This document shows, piece by piece, positions 55,068 to 64,000 of a stretch of DNA of 64,000 nucleotides (positions are counted from its first letter, which is position 1; the number at the start of each line of letters is the position of its first letter). The notes under the pieces were generated by a model that saw nothing but the letters and a program-made list of their open reading frames with translations, did no database searches and was not told where the DNA came from. Made by a program: the position numbers and the translations under genes. Origin of the DNA: Lasiosphaeris hirsuta (lineage: Eukaryota; Ascomycota; Sordariomycetes; Sordariales; Lasiosphaeriaceae); NCBI GenBank assembly GCA_030549175.1, contig JAUKUA010000008.1, forward strand, positions 744,001-808,000. Direction: 5' to 3'.

Positions 55068-55875
55068 CTAGCAAGAACTTGTTGGGTCTCTGCCATGGCA
55101 TGTCGTCGTGGTGAATCGTCAGCGGCGACGGAAGTTACATGCATGACTTTGGGCTCGGCCGCCAGCGTCTGCTCAGTGAAAGATCTATTCCACTTGAAGA
55201 GAATTTGTGATGATACCCAGAACGATGGAGTGGCTGGAAAAGGCCGGAATCAAGGTGTAGCCGCGCCAGCTGAAACGAGAAGGACAGTATTCAATTGAAC
55301 AAGATACCAGACCTATAATAAACCGCTGTTCCGCTACATGCCGTGTGCCGTTGTCCCACCACGCAACCTGCGGTTACAACCTAGTACAGCTGTAATATGA
55401 ATGAGCTATAATTACCAAATCATAACTAACGAATCTGAAATACACGTGCGATAAAGCTCTCTTTTAGAGTGTGACTCCAAATCTTTATAGCCTCCCCATC
55501 GAGGGTCCTACCGACACAACATACAATATTTATATTTTAAACAAGAGCTGTACAAACTAGTGGAGAGCTACCATGATACTCTCAAACCCAAGAAAGTCTT
55601 CGTGTTTGATACTAGGTAGGAGCAACGGAATATGCCGTTAGGTACATGTCATCGATTGATCGGCGTTACAGTGCGGAACGTTCCGCCACCACCGTGGTTA
55701 GCCAATAGTACGGAATAAATCTAGGAAATTGGTATCTCGGAAAGATAGCCGAGGCGAGCCGCCGGGTTTGCCCCTGTTTCAAATGCCAAGGCTCCAATAT
55801 GCTCTTTCAGCTCTCTTTTTCCTCTCTAACCAACATTCCCCCTCCACTTCGCAGCAGACATACATGATGTTCGAA
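55068..55875. other. Intergenic region
   Basis: Terminator of the DUF3176 gene and promoter of HET gene 3. A pyrimidine-rich tract (about 55800-55855) lies just before the start codon. Confidence 0.4.
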
Positions 55876-57786
55876 ATGGCCCAAACACAAGTGCCTTTGT
55901 TTGAATATGACAACCTAGCGCGTGACGAAATCAGAGTGCTCACCCTCCTGCCGGGCAACGACGCAGACCCTATCCGGTGTGAGTTCAAATCTCTCAAACG
56001 AACCGCCGCCGCCTCGACTTTCTCGGCTCTGTCGTACCTATGGGGCCCCGAACCCCAAGACTATGAGACCATCATCGTCGGTGGTTGCAGACTTCCCATC
56101 CGTCCCAGTCTCCACGATGCTCTTGTGGCGTTGCGCCGCGCGTCACTAGAGAAACAGCGTCTCTGGGTCGACGCTTTGTGCATCAACCAGTTTTCACCTG
56201 AGGAAAAGAAGCACCAAATCCGCCAGATGGGCCAGATTTATACTTGTGCCTCCAGTGTCACCGTCTGGCTTGGCAAGGCCGCCGGCGATAGTGACTATGT
56301 CATGGACACCATCTCGGCGGGGCGCAGCGCCGAGTATACCACACGACGTTTCATGACCGCCATGATCGCCATCTTCAACCGCCCCTGGTTCACACGCACC
56401 TGGGTGGTGCAAGAATTTGTTCTTAACCGCAAACCCCCCGTCATCGCCTGCGGCTTCAACAAGCCCTTGATATCGTGGACCGACTTCAACGACGCCTACG
56501 TCACCGCCTTCCCTCAAGCCGCCAACGCTGAGATCGCCCTCCTCCCTGACCCCCACCGCTTTGAAATGCTTCCACTTCTCGATTCCTGGCTGGAAATCCA
56601 TCGGGTTTATAGAACCTTCGAATCCTTCCGCGCGGGGATCCAATCCGCCAGCCCCGAACGTCCAACCTACGCCCTCCACTCGGCTCTCTACGCAACCCGC
56701 ATCTTCCAGGCCACCGACCCCCGCGACAAAGTCTACGGCGTCCTAGGTATGACCAACCCCGAGTCCCAAGCGCACATTGACCCCAACTACGCCAAGTCGG
56801 TCGACGAGGTGTTCCACGACGCGACGCTGTATATTCTTTGTCACGAGGCAACGCCCGCGGTCTACACCTTCCTCCCGCTGGACCGGTCCGCACGCCCGGG
56901 CCTGCCGTCGTGGGTTCCGGATTTTGCAAATCTCGCTGCGGGGCGATATATGGGGGTCCCATCGCTGGTCGACAAAGGTGAGGATCTGAGACATAGTGGG
57001 GCCGAGGTGAGGGTTTCAGAGCGTGGAAGGAGGTTGATGGTCAGGGGGGTGGTGTTGGATGTGGTTGAGGAGGCGGTTAAGCCGCCGGCGAGGCAGCAGC
57101 CGACGGGATTAGAAGGGGTGGAGGTTTATCTTGACGGACGGCTGCGGGAGGTGATGGATGCGGTGAGAGAGTGGATGAGGGGACAGGGGCTGGTGGAAGA
57201 AGCAATGGGAGAGGAGGCGGCCAAGTTTTTGGGTGCGATGGTGTATATGATTGAGCTGAGCAAGGCGGTGGATCAGATGGAGAGTATGGCGAGAAGTTGC
57301 ACGGAGAGCTGGGCAGAGGGGTTTCCAACGCGGTCGCTGAGGCACATGCTGGTTATTGGTCAGGATGTACAGAGCGGGGGTGACGAGACGATGCAGGTTC
57401 TCTTTGATCAGTTGTTGGGTGCTATGAGGGAGCTGACGGCTACGATTGATATGGTCGACTGGCGGCTGAGGATCAACGACATTGCATTGCTGCTCAACCT
57501 GATTTCCAATGGGCTTTCCAGGTGCGGGAACATGCCGAGCTCGCTGGATCCTGGGAGAAGGTTCTTTGCTGGACATGGTGGATGGTATGGAGTTGCTGAG
57601 GGGGATGTTAAGGCCGGAGACCAACTTGCTATCCTGTTCCCGGGCGCTAACGTTCCTTTCATTCTCCGCGAAACAAACGGGGATTGCTACGAGATGATCG
57701 GAGTGGCCCGGCTTCCACCAGGTAGGTTAGCTATGGAAATCAAGTCCGGGCGAGTGGGTGAGTTTCGAGAGATCACAATCGAATAA
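55876..57786 (+). CDS. HET-domain protein 3
   Basis: A single-exon protein of 636 aa from ATG 55876 (MAQTQVPLFEYDNL); in-frame ATGs at 55783, 55864 and 55867 would add up to 31 residues. 55876 is chosen because the HET family starts just before the DEIRVLTLLPG segment and the sequence ahead is pyrimidine-rich. Motifs: FSALSYLWGPEP (about 50), QRLWVDALCINQFSPEEKKH (about 95), QMGQIYTCASSVTVWLGKA, RTWVVQEFVLNRKP (about 176), ATDPRDKVYGVLGM (about 281) and GLPSWVPDFANL (about 345). The remaining 290 residues, ending GRVGEFREITIE, have the usual carboxyl tail with FFAGHGGWYGVAEGDVKAGD. Role as for the other HET genes. Confidence 0.9.
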   Translation: MAQTQVPLFEYDNLARDEIRVLTLLPGNDADPIRCEFKSLKRTAAASTFSALSYLWGPEPQDYETIIVGGCRLPIRPSLHDALVALRRASLEKQRLWVDALCINQFSPEEKKHQIRQMGQIYTCASSVTVWLGKAAGDSDYVMDTISAGRSAEYTTRRFMTAMIAIFNRPWFTRTWVVQEFVLNRKPPVIACGFNKPLISWTDFNDAYVTAFPQAANAEIALLPDPHRFEMLPLLDSWLEIHRVYRTFESFRAGIQSASPERPTYALHSALYATRIFQATDPRDKVYGVLGMTNPESQAHIDPNYAKSVDEVFHDATLYILCHEATPAVYTFLPLDRSARPGLPSWVPDFANLAAGRYMGVPSLVDKGEDLRHSGAEVRVSERGRRLMVRGVVLDVVEEAVKPPARQQPTGLEGVEVYLDGRLREVMDAVREWMRGQGLVEEAMGEEAAKFLGAMVYMIELSKAVDQMESMARSCTESWAEGFPTRSLRHMLVIGQDVQSGGDETMQVLFDQLLGAMRELTATIDMVDWRLRINDIALLLNLISNGLSRCGNMPSSLDPGRRFFAGHGGWYGVAEGDVKAGDQLAILFPGANVPFILRETNGDCYEMIGVARLPPGRLAMEIKSGRVGEFREITIE

Positions 57787-58707
57787 GGGGAACTTCTCCG
57801 AAGTGTACTTATAATGGAAATATATTTACGGCACAAGAAATCCAGATGCTTTACTACCTAGATGATTACACTTGTGTTGGGCATTTCGGCAGTGTTGGAG
57901 CCAAGACAACTAGCTGACTCACAGGTATGATGTCCAGAATCCTGTTCTCTTTGATGCCTCGGCGCGTTGTGAAGCCAAAATCACAATCTCACAATCCTCA
58001 CCATGCCATTGACCACACATGTGGCAATATAGCATAGCGTGGTATATTGCTCGGGTCCTTTGTTTCGAGTGTATGCGGCTTTGTTCGTATATTTAGAAGC
58101 TGCATCGCGGCACGCAAAGCAATAGCCGGCAACACAATCTGAATTGGCCCACCAGGGTAAGTATAACAGATGCACCCACCTATATTGGTGATTTGACTTT
58201 GTGGGGCAATGACGTTGCGTGATCAAAGCACTGTTGAGAGTCTCGAGCTGAAAGCGACATTATGGCATTTATTTGGGCGGGGTAGGCACGTTTGAACCAA
58301 CGTTCTCTCGTTGGCAGACACTTGACCAAAACTAGTTTGCATAGATCAGCCATTGTTTAATAACCTAAGATCAAAGCGAGACAGTCGGTGTAGGCGAACA
58401 ATTCGCCGCCAACCAACTGTCTTTCCTTTTACTTTCCACCCTCATCAAGTCAACCCATAAGCGGATGAAGAACTAACACTCTCATCAAATCCCTCATTAG
58501 ACGTCGGCCAGACGACAAGTATGCATGTATTTTTTTTTATTTTTTTTCACACCTGAAGGCGGCGAATTTAATGATCAAAGTTCTCAGACTCTCGATGTAC
58601 CAGTTCCTGAAGCGGTATATTGGAAGCAACAAGTCTGCTGAGAGTTGAGGAACACCATGGTAATAATGATTTCTTAAGATTCCTTATCTAGTAACCTTGA
58701 TCTTAAA
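57787..58707. other. Intergenic region
   Basis: A T-rich run (about 58530-58548) and no recognised gene. Confidence 0.4.
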
Positions 58708-60291
58708 TCACCGAGTTAATGCACATCGTCGTTTCTTACGTAGTCGACCTCGTTTGCTTTCGTCGTCACTCCCAATTTCATCATCCTCATCAAACTCGAA
58801 GTATGCATCTACCAACCGCTTCTTAGGCATCCCTATACTCAGCGTGCGTGTTCCGTTGTTCGCATAATCTGAATCCACCATCTGCTCCGTCTGATTCTCG
58901 CTAATGGGGGGGTTAAGGCTTCCGAGTTCTCCGTTACATTACCACCCGCACCGGGGGTTATGCGTCGGCCTAGTTGTTTCTGAGGATCTCCGCCCATTGA
59001 ACGGTCGGCCGAGCTAGTTGCTTTCATTTGGCTGTCACTGAGTTGCTGGGCGGGTGGAAATATGACCTGGCTTGGCGGGGTGGGTCGAGCTGTTATGATT
59101 CTAGAGGTCGCGGCCATGTTTTCAATACAACACATGTCTTAGTGGTGCTGTAGGGCGTTCCGATCAGCTAAGTTCTTTTTGTCCAAGGCAGCAAGCCGAC
59201 CATGATAAGGTGTTATCAGGTCGTAAGGCACAAATGATCGCACTCGCAGAGTTCTTGGATTGATGGACACTAAGCGAGCGTCAAAGAGCTGGTGAAGGTG
59301 GTTGGCGAGGAGGATGCCGTTGGAAATGGACCAAGTTGACAGCCAGGCTGTCTTTAACTGGGAGACATCTTTGGGATCTGGTATTGCATGGCCTGGGCCC
59401 AGAGGGTAGAGATGGTAGTAGACTTGGGGACGACGTGGGCTGCCTGGATTTCTGGTCCGATTGCTGGGCTGCTAAACCACGACTTCCCCAAACCTGAGAT
59501 AGCGCATGGGATAACGCTTGTCATGCATCTCTGTCGGAACTCTGTGATTTCTTGCCGGGCCTCGTCGATGGGGATTGCGGATTCGGGGATAATGACATTG
59601 CCCAGCGCATCGTCATCTTCTTCTCTATTTGGAGATAGCGACCGGGAGTGGACTGAGGACCCCGAAGCGCTGCGCTTTGAGGGCGAGACAGCCTTCGCCT
59701 TTCGGCGGGTAGGGTACAATGTAATGTGGGGATCGTTGGAGACCTTGTTTGGCGGAAGATATCTCGCATCAAATCGTCGAGTCGGGGTTGCTACTCTCAA
59801 GATACTTTTATTTTTATTTTTATTTAGAGAAATAATTTGAAATAGGATACTCGCCATGGAGATAATCGTCCCCCAATAAATGAGTGCAGTTCGCTGACGA
59901 GTGGCACACAAAGTAATGAGTCCACTCAATTTTCGTCTGGAAGAGGAAACGGGCGAGGGGCGCAGCTGGTCGGGGACAACTCCAGTTGGAAAAGCCCTTG
60001 TACTGGATTGGCGGCCCTGTCTGTGTCATCGAAGCAGTCCAAAAGCAATGCAGGCTCTCACTCGCCATTGTCATTAGGTGGGGGCGAGAAGTCGAAGCAC
60101 ATTCTCTGCTCGCGCCAAACATCCTCAATGGTAAGATCGCCGCGGTGATAGACGCTGCCAAATCGCTGGCCACTAAGATCCAGAACATGCACATTCCATC
60201 CCATCTGCCGCATCTCAGGTGTCACGGTGGAGCTCACCTTGTGTCGTGCTTCACTCCTTCTTAGCCCTCGCCTCTCCTTGGTGTTGTGCAA
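58708..60291 (-). pseudogene. Fungal HNH-nuclease-domain gene, multiply disrupted
   Basis: Read leftwards: an amino domain MRQMGWNVHVLDLSGQRFGS, then HRGDLTIEDVWREQRMCFDF; stops near 60058 and 59925; a Ser-rich linker; then RCMTSVIPCAISGLGKSWFS with GPEIQAAHVVP (the AAHIVP motif of fungal HNH proteins). After a shift at a G4 run (59426-59429) it continues YYHLYPLGPGHAIPDPKDVS, SNGILLANHLHQLFDARLVS and RSFVPYDLITPYHGRLAALD, then a TAA (59136-59138) inside the HH-DMCCIENMAAT segment, and another shift at a G7 run (58906-58912) before an acidic, basic-ended tail. Each G-run shift equals one lost base. The stops show the gene is dead or poorly assembled. Its 5' end lies 20 bp from a solo LTR. Confidence 0.8.
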
Positions 60292-60311
60292 TTGTCAATA
60301 TGAAGACAAAG

Positions 60312-60477
60312 TGTTGGAGGTGGTGCCCCACCTCGAGGGTGCAGGGTGCACACGCCACATCGCCTAGCTAGCGCCTTTTGGGCCACACCCAGACAGATAG
60401 CTGTTGTAGGGCCAGGAAATCCTGGCCCACAACAACACCAATCCATCACCACTTTCCATTGCTCTGTCTCGCCCACA
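60312..60477 (+). mobile_element. Solo LTR of the copia family
   Basis: A 166-bp LTR, TGTTGGAGGTGGTGCC...GCCCACA, the reverse complement of the LTRs at 1327 and 6796. It is flanked by CAAAG (60307-60311) and CAAAG (60478-60482), a perfect 5-bp target duplication, with no internal element sequence. It therefore arose by LTR-LTR recombination. It is more diverged than the other two, so it is older or belongs to a subfamily. Confidence 0.92.
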
Positions 60478-62594
60478 CAAAGCCAGTCTATTTTGACGCT
60501 ACATGCGCGCTTTCCCCGCTTTCACGAAACCACGTGTGCTCTTGGACAATTAGTTACGTAAGCAACACCCACAATGGGTTGTAAATCGCTACCAAAGCTA
60601 TTCTATGCGTACCTAATTCGAACAACCCTAATTTCTACCTAGCTTTGTCTTGATTTCTTGATTTCATTTCCTTTCCCTTTTTGAATCAAGGCGCTCATCT
60701 TTCAATTTCTAATAAACCCCCTTTCAAAACTCAAGTCCATCAAGTCGTGAAGAATGTTCACAACAAGAAAGAGTAAATTTCTAGCAGGAAGTTCATCCAA
60801 CAATAAAAGACATAAGTGTCTAATCTTCACAAGTAATCTTGAAATAACTTTCTAATTGACCTTTGTTGATGGTTGGATGGTTTTTACAGACCGCGGTCCA
60901 GTGTACTAAATGGTGGCGCCCGACTGGCGTGGGACACCCTCGATTTGGCATGCCCAACTCGTGGACTAAAGCTTTCTAAGAGTTCGTGATTGTATTAGCT
61001 AGGGCTTCAGGCAGAATCTTCTTGCTGTTACCCGTCGGCTTCAAGATGCTAGATTGGCCCAGTATCTTCCGGCTTTTAGGCGGGCAGACCACGAGAGGCA
61101 CAAAATTGGCAACACATTCCTACCTAAGAACCATGTCACGCGGCCGATAGTGCACGTAACGGTGTGGAAGGAAGAAGCGGATATTATATCCCTTCTTTGC
61201 AAACTATGTCTGAAAGGAAGCTTTAGCTATGACTATTTCCATTTTAATGCGTCGCCTCTTATTGCGGCTAATATGTAACTAAACGTTGAAAGTTTTGTTT
61301 TTCAACACCACACCCGACGTTATTGAAGTTCTTGAGAGTTATATATCAGAACAAAAAACTGGAATTCCACCTGCCTTCCTCGTTTATGTTAAGTGTGGCA
61401 TGGCGGTTCAAGATGCTGAGCCATACATAATAACTACCTAGAAGACTCTTCATAGCTCTGGAGACGTACGCGAAATCCGATTCCTATCTTAGCAGAGATA
61501 GATATAGAGCCGCGAGCAGACTGACCAATGAGTGAGGGCTGCCATTCGTTAAAGTGTGGCTGAGTGCCTGAACTAAACCTGGCAGGAAAACGATACCCAC
61601 ACATTAGTCCCAAGAGCTAGATTTGTCTATGGCCAATATTGCCTTACATAAAGCGTCAATGTGACCTCACATGCTCTTCTTAGTAAGACCGCCTATCAAG
61701 AAATAAAGTGTTATGGGCTGAGCCTAGTAAATATGGCGGGACCCTTGACGGGCCTGTTCGTGATTGATTCCCATCCTTGCCTCTGTCGACCTTGTTCTCG
61801 CGAAGCTTTCACTGTGCTCGTATCTGCCGCCTAGCGGGTTGTTCTCCTAGCTGCTCCCGCTACCCTAGTGGTAGAGAGACTAGACAGGCGAGCTCCTCTC
61901 CTAGAAGCTTCGTCGGGTAGTGGTGTACCTAACAGTCATATTATCAAGATCAGAGGTGACACTACCGAAGCGGCTCTGAGCGGCGCTTGGGCAAACCACA
62001 GGCCAATTATATATGTTGTGGCCGCGGCTTTAGGGGGCTTTCGGTGTCTCTCAATCTCTCAATGGCACCTCTCTCAAGCAGATATGGAAAGAATTTCCTT
62101 CACAATGGTCTTCATAGCTTATGAAGGGGGTCCGATAATCGCTCGTGATCTTATCTCAATACACGCAATACATCTACCCCTACATAGTCCTAATCCCTCC
62201 TGGATCAGTACCTAAAGCGTGATACTACTAGACACATTCGAGTGCCCAACGTCGCTTACGTTTTAGTTCCCAACTGCTTGGGTCTTTCAGCCTCATAGGC
62301 TTAGGCATCAAAGTCATCGGACTTGAGAAATATGCTTAGGTCTAGGGGGCTATGGATAGGTATGTATGCTCAGAGTCGGAGTGTAAAGCTCACCTATATC
62401 CGGCTCATTCAACTGAACTTGCCACAATTTATTGAACAAATTATCTGCTAGTCGCACAATATCCACATGACCTTGGGAGGACAGGTAAGATGTAGAAAAG
62501 GCGCACGTCCAAGGATAAGTGTTTTAGCATGAACTAGTCTCACATGTATGAAATTACCTTGTCTCGTTAAGTTTAGTAAAAAAAAAAACGCTCG
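60478..62594. other. Long intergenic region with possible retroelement start
   Basis: AT-rich leader-like DNA runs to about 60900 and then abruptly reads TGGTGGCGCCCGACTGGCGT (about 60911-60930), which looks like a retroelement primer-binding site. Repeat copy B lies at 61273-61340. Frames at 61054-61278 and 61868-62215 are unassigned. No RNA gene recognised. Confidence 0.35.
61273..61340 (+). repeat. Dispersed 70-bp repeat, copy B
   Basis: ATGTAACTAAACGTTGAAAG, TTTTGTTTTTCAACACCACA, CCCGACGTTATTGAAGTTCT and TGAGAGTT. Closest to copy A (43893-43963). Confidence 0.65.
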
Positions 62595-64000
62595 CTATCT
62601 CTTCGTCACCCGCACCCAAAGGTCGCTCCCAAGCCAAAACACGCCGCTCTGCGACTTGATGGGATTCTGCGGGTCGACCAGCGCAAAGTTGTACCTTCGC
62701 AGTAGCTACAAACCCCGTTAGCATAAACCCGCCATAACCACCAACCCCCGCACAGAAACTAGGGCATGAATCAGGGAAAAGGAAGAAAAAACTAACCTCA
62801 AAAATCACCTTATCCAACTCTGCTAACGCAATCCTCTTCCCAAGACACTGATACCTCCCGCTCCCGAAATCTAGCTCCACCACCCCCTTCAACTCCTCCC
62901 TCTCAACCTTACCCATCTCCAGCCATCGCTCTGGACGAAACACGCCTGCATCCTCACCCCATATTCCCCTTGCCCGCATCATGCCCGAGAAGTTATGCCC
63001 CACCTGCGTCCCCTCGGGCACGGGAAACCCGCAAATGACGTCGCCGCCGCGCGGCACCTGCTTGCACCCCAGCCCCGTTGTTGGCGGCCACATGCGAAGC
63101 CCCTCATGGATGACGGCTTGGAGGTAGGGAAGGGTCTGGGCTTGGGCGGCGGTGATAATGGGAGAGGAGTCGGGGGTGGCAAGGTCGATTTCGGATTGGA
63201 GGGTGGAATAGACGGCGGGGGCGCTGATGAGGGCAAGGAGGGTGTGGCGGATGGCGGAGGCCGTAGTTATAGAGCCTGCTACGCTGAAGGGTGTTAAGAT
63301 CTTTCTCTTCTTTGGGGGAGAGGGGGCGACGAGGGAGAGGGTAGGGCGCAGGGGAAAAGAGGGGGTTAGATACATTTGAACAAACATGTGTTGGATCAGG
63401 TCGTTGTAGGCCATGCCGCTGTCGATAAAAGCTTGGAGCATGTCGCGTTTGGGCTTAGAGCCTAGGGCAAGGCGCTCGTCAACGTAGCTTTTGGCAACGC
63501 TGGCTCATGTCAGTCTAGTGCACAATCTTAGTTGGGTAAGACATAGACTGGAACGAACCCCATCAGGCGGCCAAAGCCGACTTTGTCCCCGTCGCTGGGC
63601 AGCGCGAGACGCAGCGGCCACCGGTACACCACGTTAGACAGCCACGGCATGGCCTGTAGCATGTTCATGATAGGGATAGCCGAGGCGTTAATCTCGTTGT
63701 ATTGGAACAGGTCCGTGTCCTCGGTGAGGAAACCAAATGGGGCCCCAAACGACACGTCGCTAATGACGTCCAGTGTGAAGAACTGAGCCTTGGCGGCGAG
63801 GTCCATGGGACGCAACAATCCGGGTTCCGAGATGTACTTGTGGTCGATGAGAGCGATGAGCTGCAGGATCTGGCGGTCCATGCCGCCCTCGAAGCCCGAG
63901 TCGCTGCTTTCTCGGTACTGCCAGGAGTTAACGACAGTATTCTGGGACTGCAGTCAGAAAATATAAAAGATGGGAAAATCAAATACCGCATCGCTCATTT
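62595..64000 (-). CDS. Cytochrome P450 (pisatin-demethylase-like), 5' end outside the window
   Basis: Exons 63947-63559, 63499-63374, 63283-62797 and 62705-62595, with 59-, 90- and 91-nt introns, give most of a P450; an earlier exon and an uncertain short intron (63948-63986) lie at the edge. Motifs: LDVISDVSFGAPFG, the I-helix FVQIVAGSITTASAIRHTL, the K-helix VIHEGLRMWPP (ExxR), the PERWLE region, and the heme loop FGSGRYQCLGKRIALAELDK with the axial Cys. The last exon gives LRRYNFALVDPQNPIKSQSG and ends at 62595. The layout is that of the CYP57/pisatin demethylase-like group, which hydroxylates plant compounds or fungal metabolites. The I-helix has Ile where most members have Asp (AGSDTT). 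The membrane anchor is outside the window. Confidence 0.88.

Noticed and set aside
61868..62215. 115-codon plus-strand ORF
   Set aside because: No recognisable motif and surrounded by non-coding composition.

Overview
The window is nuclear DNA of a filamentous ascomycete (Pezizomycotina). Genes carry short introns (about 45-95 nt) with GTAAGT-type donors and CTAAC/CTGAC-like branch sites. It holds several HET-domain genes, a fungal NLR-like STAND protein, DUF3176 and DUF2306 membrane proteins, a pisatin-demethylase-like P450, and a retroelement mutated in the C-to-T, CpA-to-TpA style of repeat-induced point mutation (RIP).

Layout. 0-1.2 kb: a frame-broken AsaB/CmcJ-family gene. 1.3-7.0 kb: one complete Ty1/copia LTR retrotransposon on the minus strand, with 163-bp LTRs, a 5-bp target duplication and a half-tRNA-iMet primer site, and a wrecked AT-rich interior. 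7.4-8.2 kb: a non-autonomous inverted-repeat element with an AT-hook ORF. 8.9-11.1 kb: HET gene 1. 11.5-12.3 kb: DUF2306 membrane protein fragment. 14.2-15.4 kb: C2H2 zinc-finger protein. 15.9-16.1 kb: tyrosinase remnant. 16.9-20.6 kb: compact metabolic group (FAD monooxygenase, class II aldolase, luciferase-domain DUF5519 protein). 21.4-25.6 kb: two glutamine-rich proteins facing each other across a dead HET gene. 26.9-31.9 kb: a 1601-aa Goodbye/NTPase/TPR/ZZ STAND protein. 32.8-35.3 kb: HET gene 2. 36.6-37.7 kb: decayed FunK1-type kinase and an adjoining unknown reading frame. 38.1-38.8 kb: small unknown gene. 42.1-43.3 kb: C2H2 regulator. 44.8-49.8 kb: a lipase gene divergent from a 938-aa Cys-rich orphan with an NNCQ motif, followed by a HET fragment. 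52.7-55.1 kb: DUF3176 membrane protein. 55.9-57.8 kb: HET gene 3. 58.7-60.3 kb: broken HNH-nuclease gene abutting a solo LTR of the same copia family. 62.6-64 kb: cytochrome P450 running off the window.

As a whole it reads as an accessory, fast-evolving island rich in non-self-recognition genes (three intact and two dead HET loci, one STAND receptor), interleaved with transposons, gene relics and a small metabolic cluster. Relics often show TGG-to-TAG nonsense changes (RIP-like) or single-base losses in G/C runs; the latter may be assembly errors. The least explained items are the 938-aa orphan with its divergent lipase and the pair of Q-rich proteins.
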